From positions 32,540,122 through 32,604,121 of the forward strand of contig NC_092794.1 of assembly GCF_918797505.1 (NCBI RefSeq): 64,000 nt of DNA. Direction: 5' to 3'. The position numbers and the translations under genes are program-made. This document shows, in pieces, positions 58,241 to 64,000 of the stretch. Numbering within the stretch: position 1 is the first letter of the stretch; each line of letters opens with the position of its first letter. The notes beneath the pieces are model-generated. The model searched no databases. It saw only the letters and a program-made list of their open reading frames with translations, and was not told where the DNA came from. This DNA is from Bemisia tabaci (lineage: Eukaryota > Arthropoda > Insecta > Hemiptera > Aleyrodidae).

Positions 58241-59520
58241 ACCCTATTTATTTTCAACGAGGCGAAGTACATGTTATTTTCGGTGCATCAATTTTTTGGA
58301 GTTTATTGAAATTCAAAAAATATTCATTAGGCCCTGAACTCCCAATTTTGCAAAATACGAAATTAGGATGGATTTTGACACCTGTTAATAATTTATCTCT
58401 ATCTTCTTATCAACATAAGTATAAAAATGATAGTGAACAAACAGAAATAGGCATGTTTCAATGCCACTCATTACAGTCAGCTAAACAAACGCATGAAGCT
58501 GAGATATTATTTAGGTCATCCCTAAAGATCGACACAGATGGAAGATTTATGGTGAAATTACCTTTGAAAGATTCTCCAGCAATTTTAGGTGATTCGTATG
58601 GCTCAGCACTTAGACGTTTATTTTCTCTCGAAAAAAAATTATCAATTCATCCGCAGCTACGAAAGCAATATAATGAGTTCATGCACGAATACTTAGAATT
58701 GGGGCATATGTCTCCAGTTCATTCTGATCAAGGAGAAAACTTACCGACTTATTATATTCCTCACCATTGCGTTTTCAATGAAAGTAGCTTAACAACCAAA
58801 TGCCGTGTAGTATTCGATGCATCAGCGCCTAGCTCTAATGGTATTTCTCTTAATTCAATTCTTCACGTAGGTCCTAAAATTCAGCATGACATTTTTGATT
58901 TACTGATAAGGTTTCGTAGATTTGCGGTTGCAGTAACAGCTGACGTTACAAAAATGTATCGTCAGATAAAAATAGACCCTGAACATAGAAGGTTGCAGAG
59001 AATTCTGTGGCGTTTCAATGAAAATGAGCCGGTACAAATTTTTGAGCTAAACACTGTGACGTATGGGACTGGTTCAGCTTCTTTCCAAGCTGAAAGATGC
59101 CTGCAACAAGCTGGACATGAAAAAGCTCATATTTATCCAGAGCCTGCGCTTACAATCAAAAAAGAGTTTTATGTTGACGACTTCGTCACTAATAAAAAAT
59201 CAATACCATTAGCTGTAACATCCATCAAAGGAGTAATCAGTATTTTAGCACCACGTGGTTTTGAACTTCGAAAGTGGGTATCTAATGTGCCCCATGTATT
59301 AAATGATTTAAATTTAGATACCTCAAAACCATTCATGATGCTCTCATATGAAGACGATCACCAGGTTTTAGGGGTAACTTGGAACCCTAAAGCTGATATT
59401 TTCATTTTAAATTGTAAGCTCCAACTCCCAAAGGATTCCACTAAAAGAGCAGTATTAGCATCGATAAATAGTATTTATGACCCACTTGGGTTATTGCAAC
59501 CGATTATAATTAGAGCTTAA
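58234..59520 (+). pseudogene. BEL/Pao reverse transcriptase region
   Basis: 428 open codons. An N-terminal linker (LGPELPILQNTKLGWIL) precedes the palm domain: YYIPHHCVF, CRVVFDASAP, TADVTKMYRQI (first catalytic Asp, residue 237) and FYVDDFV (catalytic pair in YVDD at 313-316). All metal-binding residues are present. The frame ends at TAA (59518), which interrupts a conserved stretch that continues in the same frame, so this is a nonsense mutation rather than a natural end. The upstream join to protease needs a frame change. Confidence 0.9.
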
Positions 59521-59550
59521 CTTTTCTATCAAAAATTATGGACCCTCAAA

Positions 59551-60360
59551 TTGCAATGGGATGATAATTTATCGTCGGAGGACACTTCGGTGTGGACAGA
59601 CATTGTGACTGAACTTCAGTTGGCTCAAAACTTGCGCGTGTCGAGGCAAGTCATTGCAACTTCAAATAAATTAATTTGTGTTTATGGGTTTTGTGACGCA
59701 TCTCCCCGCGCTTATGGCGCATGTGTATATATATCATCCCAACTATTGAATGGAAATTTTCAGAGTTATATATTATGTTCTAAATCTCGTGTTGCATCAA
59801 AAAAGCCAGTAACTCTTCCAAAATTGGAATTATGCAGTGCGGTGTTGCTTGCTGAACTAGTGTATCGTATTTTAAGTATATTAGATGTAAATATAAATTA
59901 TGTATTAATGTGGTCTGACAGCAACATTGCGCTAAGTTGGATTAAAAGTGTTAACACAAATACACAAGTGAGTAAAGACGGATTTATATCCAGTAGAGTT
60001 GAACTGATAAGAAAATACCTATGTACTGACAACTGGGGTTACATACCCTCAGCTGAGAACCCTGCTGATCTTCTTACTAGAGGAGTCAATGCTAAAAAAC
60101 TGGGAGAATCCCCTTTATGGTGGTTTGGTCCTCCATGCATTAGAAGTGCTGAAGCTGTTTCCAATGCTTCACCTAGGATATTCGTAGAGCCACAAAACGT
60201 TGATATTGTTTGTTTGAGTGCGGTTTATTGTGAGCCAATGTTTTTATTTTTAAGATATTCAAGTTTTAATAAGTTACTACGTGTAACCTCGTACTGTCTT
60301 AGATTTATTGAAAATTTAAGCAGAACTTACAAAGGAGTAATAAAAGAACTGGGCACTTAA
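59551..60360 (+). pseudogene. BEL/Pao RNase H region
   Basis: 269 codons, same frame as the reverse transcriptase but after the stop. RNase H acidic residues are in order: VYGFCDASPRAYG (Asp 49), KLELCSAVLLAEL (Glu 93), MWSDSNIALSW (Asp 123) and ENPADLLTRG (Asp 173). It ends at a stop near 60358, where the neighbouring frame carries the continuation, so a one-base indel is likely near 60350. Confidence 0.9.
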
Positions 60361-60371
60361 CTTGTGAGGAG

Positions 60372-61715
60372 TTGAATAATACCAAATTAAGATTGTGCAA
60401 AATCGCACAAAAAGAGAGATTTTCTCATGAGTACAGCTTATTGAGTAAAAATGAAGAGTTGCCAAAAAGTAATTCAATCATCAGTTTAAGCCCTTTCGTC
60501 AAAAACGGTTTAATCCGTGTCGGAGGAAGGCTACAAAATGCATCAATTCCCCACGATGCAAAACATCAAATTTTACTGCCTAAGGATCATCCTTTATCGT
60601 CTTTGATTGTTGCGTCAGAGCATATCAAAGGGTTACATTGCGGCCCACAGTTATTACTTTCTTTGGTCAGAGCGACATTTTGGCCAATTAATGGTTTAAA
60701 GTTGGCCAAGAAAATAGTCAATTCATGTGTGCCATGCCGTAGAGTAAGACCATCCCACATAACGCAGTTGATGGGAAACTTACCACAAGAAAGAGTCACA
60801 CCTGCGAGACCATTTACAGTCATAGGCTTGGACCATTGTGGACCATTCAAAGTGCGCTTGCAACCTAACAAAAAAGCTGTTAATTTATTGTATATTGTTG
60901 TATTTATATGCTTCGCTACAAAAGCTGTTCATTTGGAGATAACATTTAATCTAACTACTTACTCATTCCTATTAGCACTTCAAAGATTTGTATCTAGACG
61001 CGGAATTCCTCTAACAATATATTCGGATCAAGCAAAAACGTTCATTGGTGCTAGAAATAATCTTAGGCAACCCCTGTTGTTTGAAAATAACCTTCCAGCT
61101 GAAATTTTAAATTACTTGCGAGAGAAACAGGTTGAATGGAAATTCATCCCTAGTTACTCTCCTAACTTTGGTGGTTTATGGGAGAGTTGTGTCAAAAGTT
61201 TTAAACATCATTTTTCCAAAACTGTAACAACAAACGTACTTAATTTCGAAGAATTCTCAACAATCCTTAACAAAATCGAAGCAATCCTGAATTCTAGACC
61301 TCTTTGGCCAATGTCAAACGATCCTAATGACCTCTCTCCACTAACTCCTGGCCACTTCTTGATTGGTTCTGCAATGACCGATATATTAAATACTAAAGCA
61401 GAACATCCAACTTCGTCGGTCACAAATTGGAAATTAATTAAAAAATTATATGAAAAATTTTGGAAACGTTGGTCAATGGAATATTTGCATCAGCAGCAAC
61501 AAAGATGTAAATGGGTTAAACAAACCGATATTAGGGTCAATACATTAGTGATATTAAAGGATAAGTTCTTGCCTCCTCTGCTTTGGAGAATGGGCAGAAT
61601 TATAAAGCTTCACCCAGGTAATGACAACATACCTAGAGTAGTATCAATCAAGACCAGCTCTGGCACTTTGATACGTAGCATCTCAGAAATTTGCCCTGTC
61701 CTAGACCCGGCATAG
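60372..61715 (+). pseudogene. BEL/Pao integrase region
   Basis: 447 codons, in a different frame from RNase H. Zinc-binding HHCC: His84, His89 (EHIKGLHCGP), Cys119 and Cys122 (SCVPCRRV). Catalytic DDE core: Asp154 (IGLDHCGPF), Asp219 (IYSDQAKTF) and Glu271 (FGGLWESCV). The C-terminal region (LKDKFLPPLLWRMGRI) is the DUF5641-like domain common in BEL integrases. The product would insert element cDNA and is complete internally. The stop is 18 bp upstream of the 3' LTR. Confidence 0.92.
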
Positions 61716-61722
61716 CCCGCCC

Positions 61723-61730
61723 GGGGGTGG
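61723..61730 (+). promoter_or_regulatory. Probable polypurine tract
   Basis: GGGGGTGG lies 5 nt upstream of the 3' LTR, the expected place for plus-strand priming. It is short and contains one T. Confidence 0.5.
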
Positions 61731-61735
61731 CACCC

Positions 61736-61889
61736 TGTACGATTTTGACTGTATCATGTATATCTCTTGTATGTATCTATGGTTACGCACCACGACTTGT
61801 CTTTCTGATCCTCTCTCACGTTGATACACGCTCTTCTGATCCCGATAGATTTGTCCTTATTTCCTTCCCATTCCCCCCTTTTCCCTACA
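61736..61889 (+). repeat. 3' LTR (154 bp)
   Basis: Copy of 55746-55899 with one difference (T at 61858). It is followed by the CATGC target copy. Confidence 0.95.
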
Positions 61890-61922
61890 CATGCCAAACC
61901 ACAGTGACCATGCAACATCTAT

Positions 61923-62227
61923 CAGCAGCCTGAATGTTGAATTTTTTTGTTTGTCGGGACGACATAGATGACATAGGTTAAAAGGCGGAGCGAGATTGGT
62001 CGGCTATGTCTTATCGTTGCTTTGTCATGCCTTTGTCAGGTGGAATGGATGACATACTGTCGGAAACATCGGAAACTTAAGAAGTGCCGTTAGCTTGTCG
62101 TGAGTTCAACCCGACATAAGCAAGACAAAGCAGCAATAAGACATAGCCAACCAATCACGCTCCGCCTTTTAACCTATGTCATCTACGTTGTCCTGATGAA
62201 CAAAAAATGTCAACAATCAGGCTGCTG
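61923..62227. mobile_element. 305-bp MITE, almost all inverted repeat
   Basis: CAGCAGCCTGA at both ends in complement. The arms of about 125 bp include TATGTCTTATCGTTGCTTTG and GACATAGATGACATAGG phrases and leave a short loop. No coding sequence. It lies 34 bp after the BEL 3' LTR. Confidence 0.8.
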
Positions 62228-63514
62228 GCTACTCTATCTTCAAACCCTTTAGAACACTCTAATTGTGCGTTGTGATTGCCACGCAAATTATCACTATAGT
62301 GCTCAAACCATAGTATAGTTTCAGAGAATGTGTATGTTGATAAATACATGCTAGTTATGAAGGCTCATTCAAGAAATTTGCATCGCAATTTTCAAGTTTC
62401 CTTGTTTTTCCTTGCTCCCTTTAATAATAATCTCCTATAATATTGTAAGGAAAGGCTATCTCCGCGGATATTGCTACTATAGCTATCGAGTCTCAAAGCA
62501 AATAGCGGATGTGGCAATGTATTTGCATTGAACGGAAGGAATTTAAGTGATACTCTATACTATACACTGCTAAGATCTCTATTCTTACTCACTTTGATTT
62601 AATATGCTGCTGAGTAAGTAATTGAAATGTAAACAAATCAGATCGCAGCGCTCGAACGGTACATATGTTACGGGCAACGTAGGGATGTCCTGCATCGTCG
62701 ACGGTGCCCAGACATCCTCGATGGTGCCCATACCTACTGATACTATGGAAACATATACCTAACTCCAGATTTTCTCTTGGTAGCTACATTCTGTAGGTAG
62801 GACCAAGGAGGTTTATTGGCATAAAGTTTATTTTAAACTGCCCAAGGCGGTATTACTTAAGGAATGCACTTCAAATTTAAGAGTTCAGCGAATGAAATTG
62901 CTCGCTTCTTTTTCTATAGGTATCTTCATGGATTGGAGGGGGAATTTACCTACGGGTCTTTCAGCTCAGTTCCTCATAAGAGTATTTTAGTGGTTTTTAC
63001 TTCACTTGCCTAACTTTACTATCAAAGATTTTTGTTCTCACAATACTCTGGGTAATCTGATATTCGCAATAAAAATGTGTTAACTTACCCATTAGGTACT
63101 CATTACCTACTCTCCAAATTTTTATCAATAAAATGTTTGTGGCCAGATCCTTCAGGAATGTTTCCAATTTCAAAATACCCAAGGGCTTTCTGTTTCTCAT
63201 TGGAAAAATAGATCAGACAGTGGAAGTAGTTCATACTTAAGGATCATCATAGCAATGTGTCTTTTCAGAAATTGTAAGTACATTGTTTAAGTAAACTATT
63301 TCACTTCGAATATACAAGGACTCTGACATTAGAATTTTCTTATGCTCATCTTTGAAGTATTTTTTAGCCTTTCATAGCTTACTGATATTATCGACTTTCT
63401 ATGACTTCATTTGTGAATATGTACATCCAAGAATTCACATGACTGCTAGCCTTGAACATTCATAACAACCTACGAATAAAATTAGGTAAATGTTCCAACA
63501 CTTAAAATGCGCAA
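62228..63514. other. No gene established; one weak exon candidate
   Basis: A minus-strand stretch, 63107-63234, reads M then NYFHCLIYFSNEKQKALGYF and ends at a GTAATG donor-like site. It has no recognised family and an alternative frame is also open, so it is not called. The missing first exon of WDTC1 was looked for here and not found. Confidence 0.3.
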
Positions 63515-64000
63515 GAAGAAAAAGGAGGAGTAACGTTTTGGGCCTTTTCCGGCCCCACCTGGATTTTGCTAAATGTTTCATATTTTCAAAGTACTAGTCT
63601 TAGGTAGACTCTGTGCCAAATATTAGACCGAACGGAGCCCATGCAAGGGCGCAGCAGCGCCTCAAACCCAAAATCCTGGAATCGAAAAACAATTATTTTC
63701 GTCGACTTTTTCGACTGTTATCACTCTTCCAGCACATGATTCTTATGTATTTTTTGGCGTACTTTTCGTTTCTGGCCTCTTTAAAGGCCTCCGATAAATT
63801 TTAAGGGGCCTTATGGCCCATTTTTAGGGGTTTTTTCCATTTAACACATTCAAAACTCAATTTAATCCAAAAACTGTGTACATTTTTGAAAAGTACGTAA
63901 AAAAATGAATAAAAAATGTTCAGTAAAATGTTTTCCTATGTTGCCAAATTTCCGAGAAAATTGGTCCCAAAGTGTCAAAAACGGCAAAAAATCGATAAAT
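63515..64000 (+). repeat. Second copy of the GGAGGAGTAnCG repeat, cut by window end
   Basis: Colinear with 28985-29486: GGAGGAGTAACGTTTTGGGC, CCCACCTGGATTTTGCT, GCAGCAGCGCCTCAAACCC, then AATCGATAAAT at the edge. Moderately diverged. Confidence 0.75.

Larger units (their letters stand above)
55746..61889 (+). mobile_element. BEL/Pao LTR retrotransposon, full length but broken
   Basis: 6144 bp including 154-bp LTRs, flanked by CATGC on both sides (55741-55745, 61890-61894). The order is gag, protease, reverse transcriptase, RNase H, integrase. The LTRs begin TGT, end ACA and differ at one base (C at 55868, T at 61858), which argues for recent insertion. The coding region is nevertheless interrupted four times: TGA at 57908, a frame change near 58240, TAA at 59518 and a frame change near 60350. 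Either the copy decayed unusually fast, it was mobilised in trans as a defective copy, or some breaks are assembly errors. No env-like ORF is present. Confidence 0.95.

Noticed and set aside
2600..62000. CRISPR array from tandem and spaced repeats
   Set aside because: Repeats are tandem or inverted TE sequence in a spliced, eukaryotic context; no repeat-spacer regularity or cas genes.

Overview
This is eukaryotic, almost certainly arthropod, DNA. It is intron-rich and AT-rich, and it is packed with transposable elements and long palindromes. The TE families and the divergent WDTC1 sequence suit an insect, possibly a hemipteran, but the sequence alone does not fix the species.

Host gene. One conventional gene is recognisable: WDTC1 (Drosophila adipose, adp), on the minus strand. 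Seven coding exons are visible (51160-51290, 49518-49629, 43236-43423, 39528-39729, 32431-32545, 23517-23717, 20000-20127). Every junction is GT/AG and every phase matches, giving 359 codons over 31 kb. The first coding exon (beyond 64000, or too short to see) and the TPR and C-terminal exons are not visible. The introns carry most of the repeats.

Mobile DNA. (1) 3844-9057 is a complete hAT-like DNA transposon with TIRs of about 538 bp, an exact 8-bp target duplication (AGCTACCC) and an uninterrupted two-exon transposase gene; it lies outside the visible part of WDTC1. (2) 55746-61889 is a BEL/Pao LTR retrotransposon with 154-bp LTRs differing at one base, a CATGC duplication and four reading-frame breaks. 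(3) Two further insertions have exact 8-bp duplications: a 3-kb foldback at 34091-37102 and an 808-bp MITE at 54177-54984. (4) Many foldback elements fill the introns: 20200-21400, 24666-28256, 30757-32004, a nest of four at 44706-49047, and 51522-53663. (5) Smaller items are MITEs, two tRNA-derived SINEs, a Helitron 3' end, a decayed transposon gene at 12520-13340, tandem repeats and many poly-C/poly-G runs.

Layout. 1-3.8 kb: no gene, hairpins and tandem repeats. 3.8-9.1 kb: hAT-like element. 9.1-20 kb: repeats, a pseudogene and little else. 20-51.3 kb: WDTC1 exons among nested palindromes. 51.5-55 kb: a palindrome and a MITE. 55.7-61.9 kb: BEL/Pao. 61.9-64 kb: a MITE, unassigned sequence and the start of another repeat.

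The most striking points are the intact long-TIR hAT-like element, the stacked palindromes inside one gene's introns (which would be transcribed as long hairpins), and repeated AAnATGGCGGC motifs shared by different foldback families.
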